From: DASPFV01 sp035620975
GTDB taxonomy: Bacteria; Acidobacteriota; Vicinamibacteria; Vicinamibacterales; 2-12-FULL-66-21
DNA length: 23,429 nt
Assembly (NCBI GenBank): GCA_035620975.1
Contig: DASPFV010000071.1
Span: forward strand, 1 to 23,429
Direction: 5' to 3'
In this document: positions 8,977-17,632 of the stretch, piece by piece
Layout: every line of letters starts with the position of its first letter
Numbering within the stretch: the stretch's first letter is position 1
Notes under the pieces: model-generated
Database searches by the model: none
What the model saw: the letters and a program-made list of their open reading frames with translations, nothing else
What the model was told of the DNA's origin: nothing
Made by a program: the position numbers and the translations under genes

Positions 8977-10026
8977 CTACTGGACGACGCGCAGGTTAGT
9001 AGGCGCGGCGGGCGGCCCGGCGCGGCCCCATCCGAGCTGGATGACCTCGAAATCGTCGGCCGTGAGCGACCGGAACGCGGGGTTCAGGACGGAATTGTTC
9101 CACCGCGCGTCCATCGTGCCCTGGATGTACATGTCGGAGCCGTTGTCGGCGACGAGGAGGCCGAAGCGCTTCATCGCGCGGAAGATCCGCTGCACCTCGG
9201 GGGTGAAGCCGGAAAGATCCTTCGAGGCCTTCAGCCGCAGCCTCGCGCCCATCGGCGGCGCGCTCGGGTTGCTGCCAGCGGCGTGCGACGCCGGCCAGAC
9301 GTAGCCATTCGTCGCGCGAGTGGTGACGCGGAACGCGTGTGCGATCTCGGTCGAGCCGAACACCTCGTCGTGTCGTACGAGCCCCGGGAGGATCGCCAGG
9401 CCCGCCGCGTCGGCGGAGGTCCAACCCTCCGGGCGCCGATCGTTCGTCGAGAGGTTGAATACGGCGCCGGAGTCGGCTTCCCAGCGGCCGAGCGAGATGT
9501 TCCAGCGCGTCGCGAAGCTCTCGTACAAGAGCCAGCGATCGCGATCGATGATGAGCAGGTGGCGATCCCCGGACGTGCCGCCCCCGGGCACGTCTCCTTC
9601 GATGTAGTGCGGCTCAGTCCGGGCTTCGTCGGGGATCGGATAGCCCGGGAGCCCGGGCGCGCCGGTATCGCTCTCGCTGCCGTAGGCCACGAACGTCAAC
9701 GGCACCCGCGGCTGATCCCCGGCGACCACGACGTAGGGGATGCCGTAGGGCGGCGGACCGAAATCAGGATGCAGGCGACGCACCGCCGTGGGATTTGACG
9801 CGCTGCGGCCGCTGATCCAGTCGATCAGCTGCGCGGATCGAGGATCGACCGGCGCCGTGCTGACGTCGAGATTCCACCAGTTGGTGACGGGGAACACCTG
9901 CCGGCCGGTGAGGGGCTCGTTCAGCACCGGCGGCGCCGCGGCCGCGAGGGTGACGACGGCCATCGCGCAGGCCCCGGCCGTCAACCCGGAAGGTCTGTGC
10001 ACGCGACGCGCCGGTTCACGGTCCAT
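8977..10026 (-). CDS. Conserved secreted protein of unknown function
   Basis: A 349-residue exported protein whose family I recognise only as an uncharacterised secreted one. The N-terminus has basic residues (ARRVHR) then a hydrophobic segment ending about residue 32. Family-like motifs are FPVTNWWNLDVSTAPVDP, LHPDFGPPPYGIPYVVV, GDRHLLIIDRDRWLLYE, ADSGAVFNL, GWTSADAAGL and LPGLVRHDEV, then a C-terminal ADNGSDMYIQG block. No known catalytic motif is clear. It ends PPAAPTNLRVV, which looks like the first strand of a fibronectin type III domain and suggests that a C-terminal domain has been lost. The start at 10026 has no Shine-Dalgarno sequence; instead a 14-base palindrome (10027-10040) abuts the ATG and could fold over it. 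An internal ATG at residue 22 would cut into the signal peptide. Confidence 0.72.
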   Translation of the reverse strand: MDREPARRVHRPSGLTAGACAMAVVTLAAAAPPVLNEPLTGRQVFPVTNWWNLDVSTAPVDPRSAQLIDWISGRSASNPTAVRRLHPDFGPPPYGIPYVVVAGDQPRVPLTFVAYGSESDTGAPGLPGYPIPDEARTEPHYIEGDVPGGGTSGDRHLLIIDRDRWLLYESFATRWNISLGRWEADSGAVFNLSTNDRRPEGWTSADAAGLAILPGLVRHDEVFGSTEIAHAFRVTTRATNGYVWPASHAAGSNPSAPPMGARLRLKASKDLSGFTPEVQRIFRAMKRFGLLVADNGSDMYIQGTMDARWNNSVLNPAFRSLTADDFEVIQLGWGRAGPPAAPTNLRVVQ

Positions 10027-10089
10027 GCCGCGGCCGCGGCAGGCGTAAATGACAGAACGTGAAAACGTTGGTGGGACTTGCAGAATGGT

Positions 10090-10127
10090 GCGGGGGCGGG
10101 ACGTGTACCGTCCTGCAACGCCCCCGC
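10090..10127 (-). terminator. Strong hairpin after the peroxiredoxin gene
   Basis: GCGGGGGCG (10090-10098) pairs perfectly with CGCCCCCGC (10119-10127). Inside, GGACG (10099-10103) pairs with CGTCC (10109-10113) around a five-base loop. It lies 15 bases beyond the peroxiredoxin stop and before the next minus-strand gene. There is no T run, so termination is inferred from position and stability only. Confidence 0.5.
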
Positions 10128-10141
10128 GCGATTTCGGCAGC

Positions 10142-10690
10142 CTACTTCTTCCTGATATTCAGCCGCTCGAGGGTCTTGACGACGTCCTCGCCGGCTGACT
10201 TCGGGCTCACCTTCTTGTCGATTTCGAGGATCCTGCCGTCCGGACCGATGTAGAACGTCCACCGGGAGGCGAATCCGGCGGGCGACAGCACTCCGTAGGC
10301 CGCGGCGGTCTTCTTTTCGGGATCCGCGAGGATCGGGTAGTCGGCTTCTACGGACTCGGCAAACTTCCGGTTCGTGTCGGCGTCATCCACGCTGGCGGCA
10401 AAGTAGGCGATGTCGTACGCCTTCAGGGCATCGCCGCTCTCACGGAGCGACTTGCATTCGGCCGTTCAGCCACCGGTGAACGCCTTGGGGAACCAGGCGA
10501 GCACCACCGCTTTGCCTTTGTAGTCGGCCAGCCGATGGGTCTTCCCATCGGAGCCCGGGAGAGCGAACGCCGGGGCGGGATCGCCGACCTTCAGTTCGAC
10601 CGCCTGCGGCATGCCACCTCCGGCCGAGAGGACACCGGCAAGGCTGACAACGCCCAGCCCGGCCGTTGCCCAGAGAAACTTGAGCCTCAT
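10142..10690 (-). CDS. Exported selenocysteine peroxiredoxin (in-frame TGA read as Sec)
   Basis: Read through one TGA, this is a 182-residue AhpC/TSA-type peroxiredoxin, reducing peroxides at the expense of a thiol donor. Residues 1-26 are a signal peptide. LKVGDPAPAFALPGSDGKTHRLADYKGKAVVLAWFPKAFTGG leads to the TGA at 10468-10466 (residue 75), then TAEC with Cys79 as likely resolving residue, and then SVDDADTNRKFAESVEADYPILADP and RWTFYIGPDGRILEIDKKV. In relatives the TGA position is the peroxidatic cysteine (GGCTxEC). The frame has no other stop or shift, and the 3' half is well conserved, which argues against a pseudogene. A fitting hairpin follows the TGA. ATG at 10690 has GAGGTGG upstream at about 10695-10701; a GTG at 10696 is in frame but overlaps that site. 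Selenocysteine genes are not in the window, so use of Sec is inferred. Confidence 0.85.
10428..10468 (-). promoter_or_regulatory. Candidate bacterial SECIS hairpin after the in-frame TGA
   Basis: On the minus strand, GTCGCTC (10451-10445) pairs with GAGCGGC (10439-10433), seven pairs including one G-U, around the loop CGTGA (10444-10440). GCA (10455-10453) and TGC (10430-10428) extend it past a small internal loop. Twenty-one bases separate the TGA (10468-10466) from the loop. A short apical loop with a G in its first two positions, a stem of several pairs and a TGA-to-loop gap of roughly 16-37 bases are the known bacterial SECIS pattern, which recruits SelB. The pairing is seen; the function is inferred. 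Confidence 0.6.
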
Positions 10691-10746
10691 AGCCACCTCA
10701 TCGAGAACGCCATGCTATCACAGGCCATTCTGTAACTTTTCGGGCC

Positions 10747-10775
10747 TTGACGCCGGACCGCTGCAGGCGCATATT
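10747..10775 (+). promoter_or_regulatory. Promoter-like site before the candidate structured RNA
   Basis: TTGACG (10747-10752) and CATATT (10770-10775) are separated by 17 bases, matching five and four consensus positions. Transcription would start near 10782, just before the first hairpin of the candidate RNA. It is divergent from the peroxiredoxin gene. Confidence 0.45.
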
Positions 10776-10781
10776 GACGCC

Positions 10782-10960
10782 AGACCTTCCCAACCGGAAG
10801 GAGGCACCGTGGAGGTTCCACCGGGCTGGAGTGTGGGCCCACGGGGTTCAGCCGCAACCCGTCGTGCGGTTCGGGCGTTCACGTCCGGGCACACGATCCC
10901 ATCAATCGCGCGGCCGTGCCCTGTGGGCCCGTTCCACGTACGCTTCCCGCCGTCACCGTG
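10782..10960 (+). ncRNA. Candidate structured RNA with rod-like fold (6S-like possible)
   Basis: No protein is supported here. Folding on the plus strand gives CCTTCC/GGAAGG (10785-10790 with 10796-10801), GTGGA/TCCAC (10809-10813 with 10817-10821), then a long rod. In the rod, TGGA (10827-10830) pairs with TCCA (10933-10936), 10835-10846 pairs with 10919-10930 over 12 contiguous pairs including one G-U, and GCCGC (10851-10855) pairs with GCGGC (10910-10914). The G-U becomes A-C on the other strand, slightly favouring plus-strand transcription. A rod with internal bubbles, about 180 bases long behind its own promoter, recalls 6S RNA, but I do not recognise conserved 6S sequence. The ends are approximate. 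Confidence 0.35.
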
Positions 10961-11034
10961 AGGAGCCCCGCTCTGCTGGCCTGCCACGTCCGTCCTACCG
11001 CCGGACCCCCGTCCATATCACTCCGTGCAGGAAC

Positions 11035-11330
11035 GGGACGCGGATGAACGCGGAGTTCATCCGCCCGGCCCTTTCAGATTCTCGGCGTCGCTCCGGATCA
11101 GCGAACCGCACCGGCTCCGCGAGCATCCGCGTTGATCCGCGTCCCGTGATGAGGCCGACGAGCATCCGTGAACATCTGCGTTCCTCGCCACGGAACCGCA
11201 CAGATGACAACGGCAGCTGACGGCGCCGCGGCATCCGCGAACATCCGCGTCCCGTGATCCCGGCCGCATCGGCGCCAATCCGCGTACATCCGCGACCGTG
11301 AGCGAGTCGAGCATCCGCGACCAGCTCCGT
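11035..11330. repeat. Cluster of degenerate GCATCCGCG..CATCCGCGTCCCGTG repeats
   Basis: Begins with a perfect inverted repeat, GCGGATGAAC (11040-11049) and GTTCATCCGC (11055-11064) around five bases. Degenerate copies of GCATCCGCGTTGATCCGCGTCC-like sequence follow near 11123, 11162, 11229, 11274 and 11312, with unequal spacing and without conserved spacers, so it is not a CRISPR array. From 10961 to 11465 nothing codes for a recognisable protein; the S9 peptidase promoter must lie near the end of this stretch. Confidence 0.65.
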
Positions 11331-11465
11331 TCACCCGCACCCCGTGGTGGAGAACCCCATTCGCGTGGTCCGCATCCGGCTTCTCCCCAAGCCCGGGAGC
11401 TGGTGCGTTCGAGCAGTCAAATGGACGGTGGTAGACTCGCCGGGAGCACGACAGGAGACAACAGC

Positions 11466-13418
<1,953 letters not shown>

Positions 13419-13419
13419 A

Positions 13420-13451
13420 GAGTGGTCCGGCTCGCGCCGGACCCTCCACTC
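13420..13451 (+). terminator. Hairpin immediately after the S9 peptidase gene
   Basis: GTCCGGC (13425-13431) pairs with GCCGGAC (13436-13442) around TCGC, and GAGTGG (13420-13425) can pair with CCACTC (13446-13451) outside it. It starts two bases after the stop codon. There is no T run. Confidence 0.45.
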
Positions 13452-13507
13452 AATCCCTCGCCTTGTGAGACGACTCGATCAGCACGAGGCCGCTCTAAAG
13501 AGACACC

Positions 13508-13604
13508 GGGGGGCTTCGCCCCGCCGGACCCCCCATCGCCGTCGCTCGCGGGGCCCCACGATCCCCGCTCCGCTCCGGCGGGGCGCGCCCTTGGCGCGCC
13601 TTTC
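13508..13604 (+). repeat. Hairpin-rich GC element, last hairpin terminator-like
   Basis: Three hairpins in a row: GGGGC/GCCCC (13510-13514 with 13518-13522, loop TTC); CCCCGC/GCGGGG (13563-13568 with 13578-13583); and GGCGCGCC twice (13582-13589 and 13593-13600, loop CTT), a perfect 8-bp stem followed by TTTC. The second and third share bases and are mutually exclusive. No gene is seen between 13419 and 13735, so this looks like a structured intergenic element, with the last hairpin a possible terminator. Confidence 0.5.
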
Positions 13605-13735
13605 ATGGCTCGCGGGTCCGGCGCAGGCGGGGTGGGCAACTGGAGTGAGCCCTGCAGCTCGAGGGGGCCGCCGAGCGCACTGAGGTCGTAGCCCGATTAT
13701 CCCCGGCCTGCGACAATCAGGGAGGCTACACGATC

Positions 13736-14536
13736 ATGCGTCCGTCCCTGATCGACGCCTACTGCGCGCGCCTCGGCGTGCACCATCCCGGCGCGCCAGA
13801 CCTCGACACGCTTCGCCGCCTCCACGCCGCCCATGCCGCGGCAATCCCGTTCGAGAACCTCGACATCCTGTTCGGGCGGGATATCCACCTCGACCTCGAT
13901 TCGCTCCGAGCCAAGCTGGTGGACGCGCGACGCGGCGGCTACTGTTTCGAGCACAACACGCTCTTCCTCGCCATGCTGCGCGAACTCGGCTTCGAAGCTA
14001 CTGCGATGGAAGCACGCGTCCTGGCCGGTGCGACGACCGTACGGGCGCGCACCCATATGGTCCTCATCGTGCGTGTCAACAGGGAGGAATGGCTGGCGGA
14101 CGTCGGCTTCGGGGGCGAAGGCCCGCTGGAACCAGTGCCCATGCGTGGTGGCGCCGCCACACCGGAAACGGCAAGTCTTGCCTGCCGCGTCGTCACCCGA
14201 GGCAGCGACCGTGTATTGCAGATGTTCGACGGGGCGGCGTGGGCGGATCAGTATGCCTTCCTGCCGCAGCCGATCGAGCCAATCGACGTGGAAGTCGCCA
14301 ACTGGTACACGAGCACACACCCGCAGAGCGTCTTCCGCCGTACGCTGACCGCCCAGCGCGCCACCCACGACGTTCGCTACGTTCTGCGGTATCCGACGTA
14401 TACGGAGGTTCGAGGCGATCTCCGGACCTCCCGCGACATCCTCCGCACCGAACTGGTCCCGCTTCTCCGCGAGGTGTTCCTGATTGATCTGTCGGATGAC
14501 ACGCGATTCCCGCTGATCGATGACGTGCCACGTTGA
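13736..14536 (+). CDS. nat: Arylamine N-acetyltransferase
   Basis: A 266-residue cytosolic enzyme of the NAT family, transferring acetyl groups from acetyl-CoA to arylamines, arylhydroxylamines or hydrazines by a ping-pong mechanism. The catalytic triad is complete: Cys70 in RRGGYCFEHN, His107 in ARTHMVL and Asp122 in WLADVGFGG, nearly the same numbers as in the Salmonella enzyme (69/107/122). The N-terminal helical part with IPFENLDI and the beta-barrel part with the PLEPVPM segment are intact, and the length is usual. ATG at 13736 follows a CAGGGAGG ribosome site (13719-13726) at nine bases. The gene stands alone between a hairpin-rich intergenic region and a gene remnant. Confidence 0.93.
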   Translation: MRPSLIDAYCARLGVHHPGAPDLDTLRRLHAAHAAAIPFENLDILFGRDIHLDLDSLRAKLVDARRGGYCFEHNTLFLAMLRELGFEATAMEARVLAGATTVRARTHMVLIVRVNREEWLADVGFGGEGPLEPVPMRGGAATPETASLACRVVTRGSDRVLQMFDGAAWADQYAFLPQPIEPIDVEVANWYTSTHPQSVFRRTLTAQRATHDVRYVLRYPTYTEVRGDLRTSRDILRTELVPLLREVFLIDLSDDTRFPLIDDVPR

Positions 14537-14602
14537 AGGTTCAAGGTTCAGGCCTGCAGTCCGTCCCGACTGGAATCCGCGTTCATCCGCGTCCGTGGAA
14601 TG
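14535..14602. repeat. Both intergenic repeat families side by side after nat
   Basis: GAAGGTTCAAGGTTCAGG (14536-14553) is the heptamer-type family. AATCCGCGTTCATCCGCGTC followed by CGTGG (14575-14599) is an unusually clean copy of the second family. Nothing coding is seen. Confidence 0.6.
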
Positions 14603-14659
14603 GACCCCCGCGGCGATCCGCGATTCGCGATACCATCCTCTCCGGCATGGCGTACTCCC

Positions 14660-14800
14660 TTGATGCGCCGTTGGCCACCGCCTCACACCAACTACGACAT
14701 CTCGCCGGACGGCCAAACGTTCGTCTTCGTCCGCCGCAACCCCGCGAGCCGCATCGTCATCCTTCAGAACCTGCCGGCGCTCGTGCGGCGCGGCGTATAG
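14660..14800 (+). pseudogene. C-terminal remnant of a PD40/WD40-like propeller protein
   Basis: Plus-strand codons ending in the TAG at 14798-14800 read HTNYDISPDGQTFVFVRRNP, then ASRIVILQNLPALVRR. This is the typical last propeller strand and tail of acidobacterial PD40 proteins and Ser/Thr kinases with TolB-like propellers. The usual hundreds of upstream residues are missing; before it lie only repeats. I take it as the 3' stub of a deleted gene. The left edge is approximate. From 14801 to 14986 I see nothing coding. Confidence 0.6.
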
Positions 14801-14986
14801 CAGGATCCTGAAAGCGCATCCTGCCATGAGAACGGGAGAAGTGTGCGGCCTGACGGAGCCCACGTCAGGTGCCCACCCGGATCTGACGGAACTATCGAGC
14901 CGCTCGGCGCGGGTCGGAGGGACGAGGTCTACAGCGACGCAGTCTGTATAGCTGACACAAATGTCGCGAGCAGGAGTCGCTTCCGT

Positions 14987-17422
14987 TCACTCCTGCCGCA
15001 GCGCGACGACCGGATCGACCGCCGCGGCTCGACGGGCCGGAATATAACAGGCCACGAACGCCACGACGCCGAGGAGCAGCGCCACGGCCGCGTACGCGAG
15101 GGGATCGGCCGGATGGACTCCGAACAGCTGGCTGCGGAGGAGCCGGGTGGACGCCAGGCTCGCCGCCACACCCAGCGCCAGCCCGGACACGACCAGTCTG
15201 CCGCCCATGGACAGCAGCAACGCGAGCACGTGGCCGCGGGACGCTCCGAGCGCCAGTCGCACGCCCAGCTCGTGCGTGCGCCGCGTGACGTGGAACGACA
15301 GCACGCTGAAGATCCCGGCGGCCGCGAGCGCGAGCCCCACGCCGGCGAAGGCGCTGAAGAGCGCCATCGTGAAGCGCGGCTGGACCACCTGCTGGCCGAG
15401 GATGTCCGTGAGCGTGATGATGCGCCCGAGCGGCTGGTCCCCGTCGATCTCGCGCACCTGGGCCCGAACCGCATTGACCAGCAGTGCGGGATCGCCGTAG
15501 GCCTTGATGGCGACCGTTCGCTGCGGCGGGGCAATCACGGTATACGGGATGGCGACCGCCGGGAACGTCTCTTCCCGCAGTCCGGCGTTGCGGGTGTCGC
15601 CGATGATCCCGACAATCGTCACTTCCGGCGGCAGCTTCGCGTCGATCCGCACCTGGCTGGGCGCCTGCTGGAGAAGCCCCAGCCGGAGCCTGGCCCCGAC
15701 GGGACTCTCGCCGTCGGGCCACAGCCTGGCCGCCGCTTCGTTGATTACTGCCACGCGATCGCCGCGGCGGACCTCGGCCGCCTCGAGCATCCGCCCGGCC
15801 CGCAGCGGAATCCCGTACGTGCGCAGGTGGCTGGCGCCGACCAGCTCGATGGCGATGCGCCGCGAGTCGTCCTCGGGCTTCCCGTGAATGGCGAACGGCG
15901 AGCGCGGTCCGCCGAGCGGAACTCCGATCGTCGCGGCCTCGACTCCCGGCAGGCGTTCTACGCGCTCGAGCAGATCCTCGGCGAACGCGTTGCGCTGCGC
16001 CAGTGTGTCGTACTTCGCAGGCGGGAGGGGAAGACCGACCATCAGGACGCGCTCGGCGCTGAAGCCGACGTCTACGCCGAGTAGCCTCTGAAAGGTGCGC
16101 ACGGTGAGGCCCGCGCTCACGAGCAGCACCACGGCGAGCCCGACCTCCACCACGACGAGCAGGTTTCGGGTCGCGGCGCCATGCCCGCTGGCCCCCGTGC
16201 TCCGCGCGGCCTTCAGGACGTCCGTCACGTCCGGTTTCGACGTGTGGAACGCCGGCACCAGGCCGAACAGCATCCCGGTGGCGACCGAAACGAGCACCGA
16301 GAAAGCGAGCACCGGCGTATTGACAGCGACGCGCGCCTCGTTCGGAACGTAGAACTCCGGCATCAGCCCGACGATCACGTGGATGGCACCGACCGCGAAC
16401 AGGATGCCGAGCGCGCCCCCTGCCAGCGAGAGCACGGTGCTCTCGGTCAGGAGCTGTCGCAGCAGGCGCCGCCGCCCCGCGCCGACGGACATGCGAATGG
16501 CCATCTCGCGGGCGCGCGCCGTGCCCCGGGCGAGCTGCAGGTTCGCGACATTCGCGCAGGCGATGAGCAGCAGGAAGGCCACGCCGCCGAACAGCAGGCG
16601 CAGGGTGGAGCGCATCTCCCCGCTCGCGACCGTCACGTCGAGGTAATTGCGCAGGCTCGTCGTGAAGCCGGCGGCCGGGAACGTGCCGGGCTTCGCGGCC
16701 GCCAGTCGGCGATTGAAGGCGTCGAGCTGCTGCTCGGCCACGGCCCGCGACACGCCGGGCGCCAGTCGCATGATCGGGTTGATCCACGGGACGTCCGTGC
16801 GCGTCGGCGAGAGCGGCAGCCAGAAGCCATCGTTGCCGTACCAGCCGAAGCGCGGCGGCATCACGCCGACGATCGTGTGCGGCCGGCCGTTCAGCCGCAG
16901 CGTCTGGCCGACCGCGCCCGGATCGCCGCCGAACAAGCGAACCCACAGCTTGTGGCTCAGGACGACGACGGGCTGCGCTTCGCCGTCGGAGGCGACGTCG
17001 GTCGGCTGGAGGGTCCGGCCAGCCACCGGCGGCACGCCGAGAAAATTGAACGCGTTCGCCGAGAGCAGCACGCCGTTGAAGCTCTCGGGCGCGAACTGGC
17101 CTGTCAGCAGCACCGGCTCGATCGAGGTCGCCATCACGCTCGAGAACGCCGGCAGGGCCGACAGGTCCCGAAGCTCGTCGAGCGCGTAGCCGCGCCCGCC
17201 CCGGCCGTCGAGGGCCCGAACCTGTGGCGCCCAGATCTCTCCGGGCCTGGCGTATGGATATGGAGCGATCAACACGCCGTGGATCACGCTGTAGATCGCC
17301 GTGGTGGCGCCAATCCCGAGCGCGAGGGACAGGAGTGCGACCAGGGCGAACGCCCGCTCGTGCCGGAGGGCCCGAAACGCGTAACGGAGGTCCTGTGCCC
17401 AGGTCTCGATCCAGCCAGTCAT
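14987..17422 (-). CDS. Orphan MacB/FtsX-type permease, acidobacterial duplicated type (ADOP)
   Basis: An 811-residue inner-membrane protein with two copies of the MacB-type periplasmic domain plus FtsX permease domain. Membrane segment 1 is about residues 24-46 (FALVALLSLALGIGATTAIYS), followed by a MacB-like periplasmic domain. The first FtsX core reads LLFGGVAFLLLIACANVANL...RAREMAIRMSVGAGRRRLLRQLLTES. The second half repeats the plan and ends ALFSAFAGVGLALAAAGIFSVLSF...THELGVRLALGASRGHVLALLL and PARRAAAVDPVVALRQE. The linked ATP-binding gene expected for an ABC transporter is absent, as is usual for these proteins in Acidobacteriota, and the substrate is unknown. ATG at 17422 has GGAGGG just upstream, giving the common MTGWIETWAQDLRYAFRALR start. 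The frame stays open far upstream, antisense to the kinase gene, but that part is not coding. Divergent from the kinase gene across about 210 bp. Confidence 0.9.
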   Translation of the reverse strand: MTGWIETWAQDLRYAFRALRHERAFALVALLSLALGIGATTAIYSVIHGVLIAPYPYARPGEIWAPQVRALDGRGGRGYALDELRDLSALPAFSSVMATSIEPVLLTGQFAPESFNGVLLSANAFNFLGVPPVAGRTLQPTDVASDGEAQPVVVLSHKLWVRLFGGDPGAVGQTLRLNGRPHTIVGVMPPRFGWYGNDGFWLPLSPTRTDVPWINPIMRLAPGVSRAVAEQQLDAFNRRLAAAKPGTFPAAGFTTSLRNYLDVTVASGEMRSTLRLLFGGVAFLLLIACANVANLQLARGTARAREMAIRMSVGAGRRRLLRQLLTESTVLSLAGGALGILFAVGAIHVIVGLMPEFYVPNEARVAVNTPVLAFSVLVSVATGMLFGLVPAFHTSKPDVTDVLKAARSTGASGHGAATRNLLVVVEVGLAVVLLVSAGLTVRTFQRLLGVDVGFSAERVLMVGLPLPPAKYDTLAQRNAFAEDLLERVERLPGVEAATIGVPLGGPRSPFAIHGKPEDDSRRIAIELVGASHLRTYGIPLRAGRMLEAAEVRRGDRVAVINEAAARLWPDGESPVGARLRLGLLQQAPSQVRIDAKLPPEVTIVGIIGDTRNAGLREETFPAVAIPYTVIAPPQRTVAIKAYGDPALLVNAVRAQVREIDGDQPLGRIITLTDILGQQVVQPRFTMALFSAFAGVGLALAAAGIFSVLSFHVTRRTHELGVRLALGASRGHVLALLLSMGGRLVVSGLALGVAASLASTRLLRSQLFGVHPADPLAYAAVALLLGVVAFVACYIPARRAAAVDPVVALRQE

Positions 17423-17632
17423 GTGCCCTCCACGGTGTCTCGAGGCATCAGACGAAACTCGCACGGGTTTCGTTTGCACCGAGCAGAGGAACAGATCAGC
17501 TTGTCGACTCGTGGCAACCACACGAACCGACGCGCGCCGGAGATATGATCGGCTTGGCCCGCCGCAGCCACAAGGCGCAGGCGGATCGATCGCGTGGCCG
17601 ACAAGGCAGCTGACAGAACGGGCCGGAGCACG

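Noticed and set aside
10142..10690. Two separate short proteins, or a pseudogene, at the peroxiredoxin locus
   Set aside because: Both halves are in one frame, match one continuous peroxiredoxin, and the only stop is at the catalytic codon followed by a fitting hairpin. A sequencing error remains possible.
10747..10960. Known riboswitch, tmRNA or RNase P RNA
   Set aside because: None of the conserved core sequences I know for these families is present; only general pairing supports an RNA.
10747..10990. tRNA-Sec (selC) next to the selenoprotein gene
   Set aside because: No T-loop GGTTCGANTCC, no TCA anticodon arm and no long acceptor stem could be found.
11035..11330. CRISPR array
   Set aside because: Repeat copies are degenerate, unequally spaced and have no uniform spacers; no cas gene is in the window.
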